This document shows positions 9,688-19,798 of a stretch of DNA of 20,937 nucleotides, piece by piece. Each line of letters begins with the position of its first letter. Position 1 is the first letter of the stretch. The notes beneath the pieces are model-generated. The model searched no databases, was not told the origin of the DNA, and saw nothing but the letters and a program-made list of their open reading frames with translations. This DNA is from Purshia tridentata (taxonomy: Eukaryota; Streptophyta; Magnoliopsida; Rosales; Rosaceae): contig QANT01001708.1 in NCBI GenBank assembly GCA_003254885.1, positions 1-20,937 of the forward strand, read 5' to 3'. Position numbers and translations under genes: made by a program.

Positions 9688-11917
9688 ATGCATATTCCAA
9701 GGTCTTTCACCCGCTTAATGCATTCTTCTTGTGCCTCAGGCTATGTTAACACAATTGTTTGTCCTCCCATCAATCATTGTGAAAAGAATGTTTTCTGCCT
9801 GAGTGGCTGTATCCAAATGCAGATGGGCAGTAAGATCTGTAGTGTGGTATCACGAGGAGCATCTAGTTCATGCTGTTACCGTTTGCAGACCGGGAAATCA
9901 AGAAAAAAATTTGTCAGTTTGTCTGTTTCCAAGAATCGTCCATCCCATGTTGGCCAAAGATCCCATGGAAGTTGTTTTAGGTCTTGCTTCTCCAATGAAA
10001 TGCCCAATTCATGTTCATTAACAGTTAATACTGGAGGACCTCGGAAATGGTGTTTTGAACTATCATTGGCATGTCGAGGTATGAATACAAGCCTTTTGGT
10101 TCCAAGACAAGGAATTCTTCCCAAAGTAAAGTGTAATGTGGGCCGAGTATTTTGGCCACAAGGATGTGCCTCTGCTGGCTTAATATTTGGGTTGTTGGTC
10201 TGCAATTGTTCTGAACCAGCACATGCTGAAGCAGCTCATAAGGACAATAAGGAAGATGACAATGATTCGTCATATGTAAAATGTTCACATGGAAAAAAGG
10301 TTTACACCGACTATTCTATTATTGGTAAGCACGCATCCTTCTTAGCTTTCATATGTCTTTTATTGTTGAATGATTATTATAACTTGTAGCTGATGTTTAA
10401 GTATCTTTATATAAAGCTACTTGGCGCATAATTTAAATTCCCCATTATGCACAGGAATACCCGGAGATGGGAGGTGTTTATTCCGCTCTGTTGCTCATGG
10501 GGCTTATTTGCGAGCTGGAAAATTAGCTCCTGGTGAGAGCCTACAAAAAGAATTAGCAGATGACTTGAGAGCAAGAGTATGTCTTTATTTTCCATTGTTA
10601 CTATAGTGAGTTCAAACCTTCTTTCATTGTTTAAAAGAAAGCAAAAAGAAATTGACATTCTCCCTGTATTGATAATATTAAAGCTTTGTATTTTTTTCCA
10701 CCGAACACCACCCACACCCACACCCACTAAGCTAAGGCCTAGGGGCCTAAAAAATAATCATAGAATCTTGATAATAAATTGTCTACTTTTGTACGTATTA
10801 CCAATGAGGCTAGCATGGTGTATATGGATATTTAATGTCATTTATATTGTTTGCAAATATTTAGTGATATGATGATGTGTCAAATTTTTCAGGTTGCGTA
10901 TGAGTTTATCAAAAGGAGGGAAGAGACAGAATGGTAAGTTTTCTCATGTGAGCTGAATTAGATTTCGTTTTTGGATTACATATGATATATGCCATTTATT
11001 GTAACAGAAGAATTTGATCCCTTAATTTTTTATAAAAATATGGAGAGGATAGTATCTGATGGAGAAATCACAATTTTAGGAATTTGATTGGGTAAATGGA
11101 TGTGATTAGGGATTTTAGAATGAGTAAATTTTGGATTGACTTTTGTAAACTGGCTAATATCTGACTCTTTTGATGATGAACTATTGAAACCCCAGCTACC
11201 CCACTTGTTCTTCTTCTTCATCTTTCTTTCCCTATCTTTATTCCCTCTTTTTCCCTCCCCTTCTTTATCTTCCTCTTATATTTCTCCCTATTGGTTATGC
11301 ATTGATATTTGAGGCAAATTATGAAAGCAATTTCCAAATGGAATATCCTTACTTATGAAATGAAGACCCATGGATTACCTTATGATTGTTTTTTGCTGAC
11401 CAACAACTTATTTACACAGTTTTCCCAGATTAGTTTTGGATAGCTTGTATAACCAGACCATGTGGCATTCATCTTACCCAAGTGACATTAATTAAGGCGT
11501 GGTTTTTAAATCTTTGTTGATGGACTTGTATTTGGCCGTTTTACAATGTGATAGGTTTGTTGAAGGTGATTTCGACAGTTATGTTTCCGAAATAAGAAAG
11601 CCACATGTATGGGGAGGTGAGCCTGAATTGTTCATGGCTTCACATGTTCTCCAGTAAGTCATCTCTGAGTATTGATGTACTCAAAACTCTATAGTACCAT
11701 CCTTATAGAGTTTGTTCATGATACTCTATCCTTTGATGACTGCAGGATGCCAATCACAGTATACATGTATGATGAAAAAGCTGGTGGCTTGATAACCATT
11801 GCTGAGTATGGACAAGAATATGGGAAGGAAAATCCAATTAGAGTTCTTTACCACGGCTTTGGCCATTATGATGCTTTGCAAATTCCTGGAAAGAATGGTG
11901 GCAAATCTAAGCTTTAG
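9688..11917 (+). CDS. OTU4: OTU-domain cysteine protease (deubiquitinase), Arabidopsis OTU4-like, 5 coding exons
   Basis: Ovarian-tumour family thiol protease expected to cleave ubiquitin chains. Coding exons: 9688-10324, 10455-10576, 10893-10933, 11555-11653, 11746-11917, together 1071 nt or 356 aa. The catalytic domain begins near residue 208. PGDGRCLFRS (215-224) holds the Asp and the nucleophile Cys220, and YHGFGHYDAL (335-344) holds the general-base His340. In between, WGGEPELFMASHVLQMPI and the ITIAEYGQEYG stretch are typical of this plant subgroup. The 200-residue N-terminal part is Ser/Cys-rich with a hydrophobic run (about 160-173) followed by an Ala-His-Ala motif and a short acidic stretch (189-193), so it may be an organelle leader or membrane segment. 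The start at 9688 is the first ATG of the open frame. A neat acceptor-like site ending at 9739 leaves open a later start at Met44 (9817). The catalytic part is certain and the N-terminus is not. Confidence 0.92.
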
Positions 11918-12408
11918 CATATGTAATTGACAAAACTAGGATGAATAACTCTTTGAACATGTATCTTGTGTTGTATCTAAAGAAATTTTTTGTTGGCTTT
12001 GAATGATACTAAGAAAATATGTTTACTGTAGTTAGAAAAATCAGTTTTGCTCGCAAGAAATTGAGGCCAAGAGCTCAACTATATCATGAGTAGCAATAGA
12101 AAGCTGAAATGATAGATTGTGGACTAAAATCAATAGTGATTTTTCTAAATTGATCATTATTTGATATGAACATAAATATGATATGATGCACTAAACATAA
12201 ATAATAAATGAGTCGAGTTAGTGTGGAATATGAGTAACACATTTTGACATAATAAACATGTTTAACTAATATTTTACGAAGAAGATTATTTTTTTACAGT
12301 GAATAATTTAGAAATAACAAAATGAGAGATTGAACTGGGCCTGCAAATCATGATAACCCAAACAGAGGTAGCCCAAATCCATCTCTTGAAAAAAAAAAAA
12401 AAAAATTC
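11918..12408. other. OTU 3' flank and WDR55 upstream spacer
   Basis: This is a 0.5-kb AT-rich spacer between two genes in the same orientation. A possible AATAAA for the OTU transcript is at 12203-12208. A 15-base A run lies near 12390. No further gene or element was recognised. The WDR55 promoter must lie in its right half, but no clear TATA box was found. Confidence 0.5.
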
Positions 12409-12885
12409 ATGACCTTGAAAAGCCCCTAAAACCCCACCTCCTCTTCGACTCGTTCTCTGCTGCCGCTGCAGCTCTTCGTCTTCCTCCTGTCTCACTCTTC
12501 CCTCTCTCAGTAATCACCGGTTCATCTTGCTCGGTAATAATTTTTGGAATTAATTTTCTTCGGTTATTAGTGTTACATATTTTGCATAAATTTGTGGCCG
12601 AATGGATTCGACAAAAAAAAAATCTAAAGATGATTGCTAGTCATTGGAGATTAAATTCTTTACTTTTGCTGTGAGGGCTTAGTTCAGCTCACATATAATT
12701 ATGTTAATTTCCAGCTTAAGCTTTCTATATTGTTGTTGTGATTCAGTTTACTGGTTAATGGGTTATATTGCACAGAGTGGCTGGATTGGTTTCAATGACA
12801 ATTCTTAATGTTTATATATTTTTTTGTTCTATAGTAAGAAACCAGTCATCCTACGGACACAAGTGAGTACATATATTATAAAGAA
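12409..12885 (+). other. 5' leader of WDR55: non-coding exon, intron, and leader tail
   Basis: 12409-12533 is a CT-rich stretch typical of plant 5' UTRs and ends at a donor-like TCG|GTAATA. TTCTATAG at 12827-12834 is a good acceptor, leaving a leader tail 12835-12885 free of ATG before the start codon. The implied leader intron is 12534-12834. Transcription start and splicing are inferred. If transcription begins before 12409, a short uORF starting there would precede the main frame. Confidence 0.5.
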
Positions 12886-13340
12886 ATGGAGATAAATTTG
12901 GGGGAAAAGCCATTTGACATCGATTTTCATCCATCGGAGCAGTTGGTGGCTGCAGGTCTCATCAATGGCCACCTTCAGTTGTACCGATACGCATCTGATT
13001 CCTTACCTCAAAGGTTCTTGTATTTTCTCAATTTCTTCTGCTCTCTTTCTTCCCAACTTTTTTTCTTGTTCTTATATAATTGTTATGACGATAATGATAA
13101 TAGGGTGTTGGAAGTTCGTGCACACAGTGAATCTGTTAGAGCTGCTCGATTCATAAACAATGGCCATGGTATCATCAAGTTTGCAGTTATTTGATGTTGT
13201 TATTATGGTGTAATTAGTTGTTCTAATAAGCAGCTAATTTTGGATTATGTTAGCCATTTTGACGGGGTCTCCAGACTGCTCAATTCTTGCAACGGATGTC
13301 GAAACTGGTTCTGCTATTGCTCGCCTGGAAAAAGCTCATG

Positions 13341-13383
<43 letters not shown>

Positions 13384-15177
13384 GCTTTGTTATTAGTCAG
13401 TTCTCAAGAATGCTCATCTGGTCATGAACTGAACATCACGTTCATCTGATGCAGGGATGCAGTCAATAGGCTTGTCAACTTGACCGAGTCTACCATTGCC
13501 TCCGGAGATGACGAAGGCTGTATTAAGGTCATTTCTGTTACTTGTGCTTCTTTTGCCTTCGGTGTTGTTGTTTCTGTTATCATTCTGTTGACTTTGTTCA
13601 TTGTACAGGTGTGGGATACCAGGCAACGAACATGCTGCCATTCTTTCCATGTTCATGAAGATTACATTTCCGATATAACTTTTGCAGCTAATTCCATGCG
13701 ACTCGTCGGAACTAGGTACTCCTCCATGCTGTTGCGTTTTATTATATGCCTTTTCTCTATGCAAATGCAGTGCCCTCAAAAGTTGTTTTATTTTGTTGCA
13801 TAATTAAGTGGAGATGGGACTCTTTCCGTTTACAATCTTAACAGAAATAAGGTAAGGCTTTTTCTTTTCTAAAATTATCTTAAGACACAAACTCAGTGCT
13901 TATAGTGAATTCCTAAAAGATTTTCAATTTGGTTCTATGATTCTGACAGGTCCAAGATCAATCTGAGTTTTCAGAAGAAGAGCTACTGTCTGTTGTTATC
14001 ATGAAGGTTGCATCACTTTCTCCTTTCTCTTTGAAGTGCTTACTTCTAGTAATTTTATTTATCGTGCTTTTCTTCATCATTTTTTCATCCATTTTTCATT
14101 CTTTTCGTTTTGTCAGAATGGTCGAAAGGTTGTTTGCAGCTCACAAAGTGGGGTTTTATTATTGTATTCATGGGAATCTGTCAAGGATTGTAGGTATGCT
14201 ATTGTAACCGTGTATGAAAATTCACAATTGATGGGTAATACAGTCCATATGAGACAATGTCCTTAACCATGATAGGAAGACATTCAATTTTATAGTTAAC
14301 CATGATAGGAAGACATTCAATTTTATAGTTCTCTCTCTCTCTCTCTCTCTCCCCCCCACCCACTGATGATCTTTCCTTCTTGATGACATTTTGAATTCTA
14401 GTGATCGATTTGTTGATCTCTCTCCAAACCCTGTTGACGTTTTGTTGAAGGTGAGCAAGTCATTTATCTGTTGTATCATCTATTGGCATTCAATTATTCT
14501 AAGAGTTTGTTTATTGAAGCATTTAAAAATTGCTTGTGTTAGCTTGATGAAGATAGGGTTATCACTGGATCTGGGACTGGACTTATCAGGTGAGATGTCA
14601 TGCAGAATCGATTAATCATAATTTCATTGTTCTTTGCCTTTCCTAAAACTAAAATTAATATCTTGTAAATTTCTTTTAGCTTAGTAGGCATATTGCCCAA
14701 CAGAATCATCCAACCAATTGCAGAGCACTCAGAATTTCCAATTGAGTGCCTTGGTAACGTATTCTTCTTTTCTCTTTTAGATTGTTGAGTAATCAATGTG
14801 TTTTTATTATCTTTTTTCTTGTCATTCGAAAGAAAATTGGGAGTTTCTGAAATGGCTAATTATTAATAGAAAAAAGAATTATGGTGGTGGACCCATTGAT
14901 AACAAGCAAGCAATTCGTGCTTATTAACATGTTAGGTCTATTGGTGATATGAGGTGAACATGGTCTCATTGACGTATATCTACCACCACCACTAAAAGTC
15001 AAACTTTGTTATGTACTTTGTATATATAATTTTACAATTTTATATTCTAGGTCTCTCCTTAAATCTGGAACTTGTCTAACTGGGTTGTGGTTGTTTAACA
15101 TACTGTCTTGTTTGGTTTTGTAGCATTCTCCCATGATAAAAAGTTTCTGGGCAGTATAGCAGATGATTCGATGTTGA

Positions 15178-15238
<61 letters not shown>

Positions 15239-16593
15239 ACATTCATATATGCATGATGTAAGAAATGTAGAAATTTTGGAAGGGGAAAAAAATATTCCTG
15301 TTATATGCTTATTATAAGTTTATGACTTTGGTTATATTATGTAGCCTGGGAAGTAGAGAAAAGTGAAGTAACTTATCATATTATTGGATAGGTTTGGTCA
15401 ATATTGGTATCCTTTGTGGAAAATGTTTTTGCCACTGAGTCACCTTTATGGTTCTGTGATACAATCTCTGCTAGTGCTTACTTTCTAGTTTTATACAGTT
15501 TTTACCTTTTTGTGTGTTAATATCATTTATCTAAGAGGTATAAAGTTTTCAACTTACTTTCTAACGATGTCTTCATTTTACTTTCTAGCAATGTCTTCAT
15601 TAGTAGTCTCACAAATTCACTCTTGACAATTGTTTCGTGCAGCTGTGGGATATGGATGACGCATTGCAAGGCTCTGGAAAAACTTTCAAGCATAAAAAAT
15701 CTGTGGAGGACAGCGACAACGATAGTGATGACATGGATGTAGATACTAATTTTTCAAAGTATAACAAAGGTATATCTACTCCCTTGCAGCACTCTATCTA
15801 ATCAAAAAACTATTCTGTATCTTGCACAGATGCCTTTGCTTTGCCCATAATGATGAGTTTTAGGCAAATTGCCCCTGATCTTTTATCCATGGCCATCGCA
15901 TTAATTAGATATTTTTAAGCTAATGTAAGTGACAAATGATTGATTCTTTTGCATCCCGTTGGATCTCACTTCTGTGGTCACTTCCTTAAAAAGAATATTT
16001 TGATCAGAATCTCTTTAACCAATTTTTAAAACAGATTTTAAATCTGTCACAAGGATCTGATAAAATAACATTTTCCTGGATACTCTTTTTTAAGTTTTTT
16101 AAATCAGGACTTCCTCCTCTTTCTCATTGGTTTAAGGAAAGGGTCTTTTATGGGCTACTTGTCTAGCCAGTAAAGCCGGCCTGTGTTTTCATGACTTGAA
16201 AAATGGGTGCTTACGGGTTGCTTTCGGTACTTAGATTCAAGACTTGTAAGTGCTGCATTTGCATGCGTGAGTGATTTGAAGCAAATTCAATGGCTTCATT
16301 TTGGTAGGAGTGAGAAATTGATTGTCCTGTGGAATTTCAGTCCAGTATGGCAAGCTATATAGACTTCAATTTAGTCCGTCCGAGTGTTTTGTGCCTTTCC
16401 CACGCTGAGTGCCTAATGGAATACACCATGGATCAAATCTTTGATGTTGTTATGGGTCCAAGCACAATATCATTATTGAAAGCATTCCTCTTCCGTGTTA
16501 TATTTGACTGATGCTACAATCTTTGCAGGGACCAAGACAAAAAATGCAAGCAAAGCTTTGGGCAGTAAACACGATTTTTTTGCAGGTTTATAG
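12886..16593 (+). CDS. WDR55: WD40 repeat protein WDR55-like, 14 coding exons
   Basis: Close in motif order to Arabidopsis WDR55, a WD40 protein needed for gametophyte and embryo development and reported to bind DDB1A. Exons: 12886-13013, 13104-13168, 13254-13341, 13455-13527, 13609-13715, 13809-13851, 13950-14006, 14117-14193, 14402-14450, 14543-14589, 14680-14753, 15124-15179, 15643-15769, 16529-16593. The total is 1056 nt, 351 aa, matching the family length. About seven WD-type blades can be laid out: roughly 5-40, 47-83, 92-123, 133-165, 172-209, 213-253 and 259-292. The third ends VWDTR (119-123), a WDxR box of the kind used for DDB1 docking. The last ends LWDMDD. An acidic stretch (309-322), then a Lys-rich tail ending FFAGL, follows as in the family. 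All junctions keep frame. Introns 3 and 12 have weak GTCTCT donors made by microsatellites. Confidence 0.94.
13343..13377 (+). repeat. (TC)n microsatellite at the intron 3 donor of WDR55
   Basis: About 17 TC units begin at the T of the GT donor (GT at 13342-13343), so intron positions +2 onward are repeat. The following bases are GTCTCTGC, then unique intron. Confidence 0.97.
14263..14330 (+). repeat. Perfect 33-bp tandem duplication in WDR55 intron 8
   Basis: Copies at 14263-14295 and 14296-14328 are identical, with 2 more matching bases before a (CT)n run. The duplication lies inside an intron and does not touch a splice site. Confidence 0.95.
14331..14357 (+). repeat. (CT)10 microsatellite with C tract, WDR55 intron 8
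   Basis: Ten CT units (14331-14350) run into a C tract. They follow directly on the 33-bp duplication and lie about 45 bases before the exon 9 acceptor, so they may add to its pyrimidine tract. Confidence 0.95.
15181..15240 (+). repeat. Compound (TC)17(AC)13 microsatellite at the intron 12 donor of WDR55
   Basis: Seventeen TC units (15181-15214) run straight into thirteen AC units (15215-15240). The first T is the T of the GT donor (15180-15181), as in intron 3. Confidence 0.97.
15554..15601 (+). repeat. 24-bp tandem duplication in WDR55 intron 12
   Basis: Two near-identical copies (15554-15577 and 15578-15601) share TTACTTTCTA and ATGTCTTCATT. It sits about 40 bases upstream of the exon 13 acceptor at 15642. 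Confidence 0.9.
15770..16528 (+). other. Intron 13 of WDR55, 759 bp
   Basis: This is the last and longest coding intron of the gene, from GTATAT to CTTTGCAG. It carries a 60-codon open frame (16329-16511) with no recognisable features, which I regard as chance. No transposon ends were seen. Confidence 0.8.
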
Positions 16594-16964
16594 ATGTAAC
16601 TTGTAAGGATGAATTCTATTTTCGACTTCGATACTGAGATTTTTGTTGAAGAACAGTCGCCTATAGTTTCATGGCTTCTTTTTGAAACACTAGCTTTGTT
16701 GATCCCATGCTGCTGAAAGATTATCCAAGAATATTGATGATGGCTTTTTCTTTTTGATTTTTTGGTTTAGGGGATTGTAAAATATTTTGTTTTGATATTA
16801 TCTATCTTTTTTAGGCATCAGATTCTCATTAACTAGGAAATGATTTCTTATGTTAGTTCTTACTAAATATCGGAATGAAATTATTTTTTTATTCCCAAGC
16901 TCCCAAAATCTAGATAGTAGCATTTCAAACCAGATTATACAGAAACTCTGAAAAAAAGAATAAA
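16594..16964 (+). other. WDR55 3' UTR and flank
   Basis: About 370 bases of T-rich sequence follow the stop codon. An AATAAA at 16959-16964 touches the left end of the MITE-like element that follows, so the element may sit at or near the transcript end. The cleavage site is unknown. Confidence 0.5.
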
Positions 16965-17516
16965 AGGCATGTTTACTTATCATCAATGGGAATGACAACA
17001 ATGGGAGTCATTCCCATTCAAGTGTTTACTTGCATTTGGGAATGATTCTCATTCCTATTGATGTGTTTACTTACTTTTGGAATTGATTTCGATTACCATT
17101 TCTGTGTTTACTTGCATTTGGTAATGGGAATCATTTCCATTCCTATGTTTACTAAAGGGAAAGGAAAAAAAAAGTGGCATTCCTGATTTTGGGTGATTGC
17201 CACTCCTTAAGGGGGGTTCGGATTGGGGGAGGGGGAAAGTGAAAGAATTTTTTTTGGTCGAAAATACTTCACATTTTTAATAAAAATTCAAAACTACCTT
17301 TATATATAAATATAATTAAAGTGAAATTTTAAATTTGAAACTTAATTATACATATTAAGTTCACTCCGATTCCTGCTCTCTTATTCCTACTGACTCCTAT
17401 TTATACTTTCATTTCTATTCACTTTCGCTCATACACTTTCATTCCTGCTTACTTTTATTCACATTTCTATTCACTCTCATTCATGCTCACTCTATTCACG
17501 TTTAATAAACATGCCC
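16965..17516. mobile_element. About 550-bp non-autonomous TIR element (MITE-like)
   Basis: The ends carry an exact 10-bp inverted repeat, ggcatgttta (16966-16975) and its complement (17506-17515), with similar bases just inside. AAA flanks both sides as a possible 3-bp target duplication. The left half has about four degenerate direct copies of a unit with TGTTTACTTGCATTTGG and GGAATGATTC-like words. The right half is rich in the complementary ATTCACTTTCATTCC-type words. No protein is encoded. GG-type ends and a 3-bp duplication fit Harbinger-related MITEs, but the short TIR makes the class tentative. Confidence 0.65.
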
Positions 17517-17656
17517 AAAGAGTGAATGATAGAGATATGAATGTCTTTCCGGAATACAAGTGTCATTTGCACTACCTTGTGAATGCCTGAGTGGGAGTGT
17601 AAATGTGTTGTCAAAGTCGAATAAGACAACGCCAAATTTGGATTCCCTACAAAATC

Positions 17657-17938
17657 CCACTGTTTATTTCCCTCGGTCAGTTTGAGTCTTGAAATTGATT
17701 TTACTTAAATACCCTTTGCTGATTAGCGGAAACTGAAAAGTGATTCACAAGCATGCCTGCATGTGTGTCCCTGGTGAATGATTTTCTTCTGACATCCCCA
17801 CTAAATTACAAAACACTCCCTGCATCACTTTTTTTATTTTCGTCTGACATCCTCACTAAATTACAAAACAGTCCCTGCATCAATATTTTTCTTCTATAAC
17901 CTTTTCTGACTTGCCAAAAAAGTCGTTGCATTTTGCAC
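17657..17938 (+). repeat. Dispersed repeat block, copy A
   Basis: Matches 18852-19104 in the same orientation and order: CCACTGTTT, then TTTACTTAAATA, GGAAACTGAAAA, GTGATTCA, AAGCATG, CTAAATTACAAAACA and TCTGACTT. The offset drifts from about 1195 to 1223 and back to 1164, so copies differ by indels. Copy A contains an extra internal 55-bp duplication. Confidence 0.8.
17783..17892 (+). repeat. 55-bp tandem duplication inside repeat copy A
   Basis: Two adjacent near-identical copies share TCTGACATCC, CACTAAATTACAAAACA and TCCCTGCATCA. Copy B (near 19010-19060) has only one such unit, so the duplication probably followed the block duplication. Confidence 0.9.
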
Positions 17939-18851
17939 AGCTCCCACTTATCAACAAAAGCTTTGTTGTGTTGTAAATTGTTATACAACGTGAGTGTAGA
18001 ATAAATACCATATGTACAATACATGCAAAACCACCACATGTTATGCAATATGTAATGTAAGAGTACATATCTAAAAAATATCTACAGTGTCTTTGACACA
18101 TGATACACATAGATCAAAAAATATAGAATATATGTTCTAATTGGAGAAAAGTAAATCTGTCAATAAAATAGAACTGCATGACATTAATTAGATAATTGTT
18201 TTGTAGAATTTTCCCTTTATCTATTGCCAACTAATGTATTTTTATACGATATTAGAACATATGATTTCACTTATTTCGCTAAAATCACAACAAATATGAA
18301 AGAATGTATTGACAGTACATTTCACAATAGAAAACGTCAAGTTTTATATTATATAGTGTCACATTCTTCATAGGAAAAATATATATATATATATATATAT
18401 ATATAGATATCCAAAATGAGTTTCTATCATTCTTAAAAAATTTCCAATTGAAACCTTTCATGTTTGGCTTAATGCATGCTGGCTGGTAAACTAGAAGGTG
18501 GAAGCACATGAACCAGAGAAACCTAAAAACCCTCCGGACCCGAAAACTCAACCCTAGAAAACCCACCACCACTATCGATCAGACTATGCCATCTCGATCC
18601 AAGTTGTGACCTCTCACAGCCAAGGTCTTCTTCCTCTCGACGTCCTTAGCACAATGGTGTGCTCCGATCGTTCATCGAACCATTACAACATGCTAATCAA
18701 AGCTCCACCCTTGTGATCGAAATTTCACCTAAATTTTGCCAATATTTTCAAAATTTTGACGAAAACATTTTGTTATGGTGTTAAAAATTCACTCCCCATA
18801 AAAAACGAAATTTAATACCTTAAGTCAAACTCGAATTAGACCCACTAAATT
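17939..18851. other. Intergenic DNA between the two repeat blocks
   Basis: AT-rich sequence includes an AT microsatellite near 18380. About 18480-18720 is more GC-rich and less simple, with CCACCACCACTATCGATC and similar mixed sequence. It could be a decayed transposon or pseudogene fragment, but I cannot identify it. No open frame is convincing. Confidence 0.4.
18379..18405. repeat. (AT)13 microsatellite
   Basis: Uninterrupted AT dinucleotides run between GGAAAA and GATATCC in intergenic DNA. Confidence 0.97.
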
Positions 18852-19104
18852 CCACTGTTTCGGTCCAGGTTGGCTGCCACTTCTTTATCAATTTGAATCT
18901 CAAAGTCGAATTTACTTAAATAGCCTTTGCCTGTATATGAGTGGAAACTGAAAAAGTGATTCATAAGCATGTCTTCACTGCATGTGTCTTGTTGTATCAT
19001 ATTTTTTTTTTTCTGACACCATCACTAAATTACAAAACAGTTCCTAAATTGCACATTTTGTATTATTATCTGACTTTGCCCAAAAAGCCCTTGCATAATT
19101 GCAT
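18852..19104 (+). repeat. Dispersed repeat block, copy B
   Basis: Second, diverged copy of 17657-17938, with shared words in the same order. It has one CACTAAATTACAAAACAG unit where copy A has two. A weaker match may continue to TCCCACTT near 19160. It does not start with TG and end with CA, so a simple LTR pair is not supported. Confidence 0.8.
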
Positions 19105-19254
19105 TTGCATAACCCTTTGTGAGCCGTGACCAAAGGACAGTGTCACAATCTCCCAATTCCCACTTCCTGCCAAATTCAAGGAATAGAGAAAAATTCAAAT
19201 CTAAATATGTAATGCTCACTATATTTTATTTAGAAATTTTATATTCTATATTAC

Positions 19255-19696
19255 TAGGTGTGCATTGCAAATCGAATGGTATTCAGTTTCAAAACTCAAA
19301 ATTATTGAATAAAACCGATTTTATGAATTTAGTTTATGATATATAATTATATTGTTATAAGGTTGACCTATATTTTGTATGTTAAAGCCCAAAATCTTGG
19401 GCCTTTGTTTAGATTATAACTAAACTTTGGAAAATTCTAATTTTTAAAATTTTGGACCTCAAAATCTTCTAAATTTTGGCCCATTTGATATTAGGACTTT
19501 AAAAAAGTTCAGAGAATCAACTTAGATTGAAATTGAACTAATTCAAATTAAAAATTTTAATAATTGAACGATTCGAACTAATCAGTCAGACCCCTAACAG
19601 ATTTGAATAAAGTTGCAAAATCAACCATACTAACCTTACCTACTTGATTGCCGATTTGACATACCGATTTAATCAACCGAACTGCCCCCATTCCTA
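19255..19696. mobile_element. Possible degraded inverted-repeat element
   Basis: The left end reads TAGGTGTGCATTGCAAATCG and the right end, complemented, reads TAGGAATGGGGGCAGTTCGG. The interior has several CCGATTT, GAACTAATC and AACCGA words on both strands. Such TAGGG(T/A)G-like ends with CGGTT/AACCG interiors are common in dispersed plant repeats. The ends match only loosely and no clear target duplication is seen, so this is a weak call. Confidence 0.35.
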
Positions 19697-19798
19697 ATAT
19701 TGAAAAGGTTAATATAAGTCATATGTTACAACTTACAATATATAATACTTTGGGCATTTTACTTACTAACAATTAATTTTGCCGAGTTGTTTTGACTT

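Noticed and set aside
9876..10288. Minus-strand open frames of 109 and 87 codons
   Set aside because: They overlap the OTU coding exon on the opposite strand and have no recognisable features; they are shadows of the real gene.
13240..13449. Open frame running through exon 3 of WDR55 and its microsatellite
   Set aside because: It is in a different frame from the WD40 protein and includes a run of Ser-Leu from the TC repeat.
584..16593. A functional gene cluster linking MurD, OTU4 and WDR55
   Set aside because: The three act in unrelated processes, have separate leaders and spacers, and plant genes of different function are usually neighbours by chance.
18285..18572. 95-codon minus-strand frame with an Ile-Tyr run
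   Set aside because: The run is the translated AT microsatellite, and the rest has no recognisable features.
17657..19104. LTR retrotransposon with the two direct blocks as LTRs
   Set aside because: No TG...CA ends, no primer-binding site or polypurine tract noticed, no target duplication, and no coding remnant between the copies.
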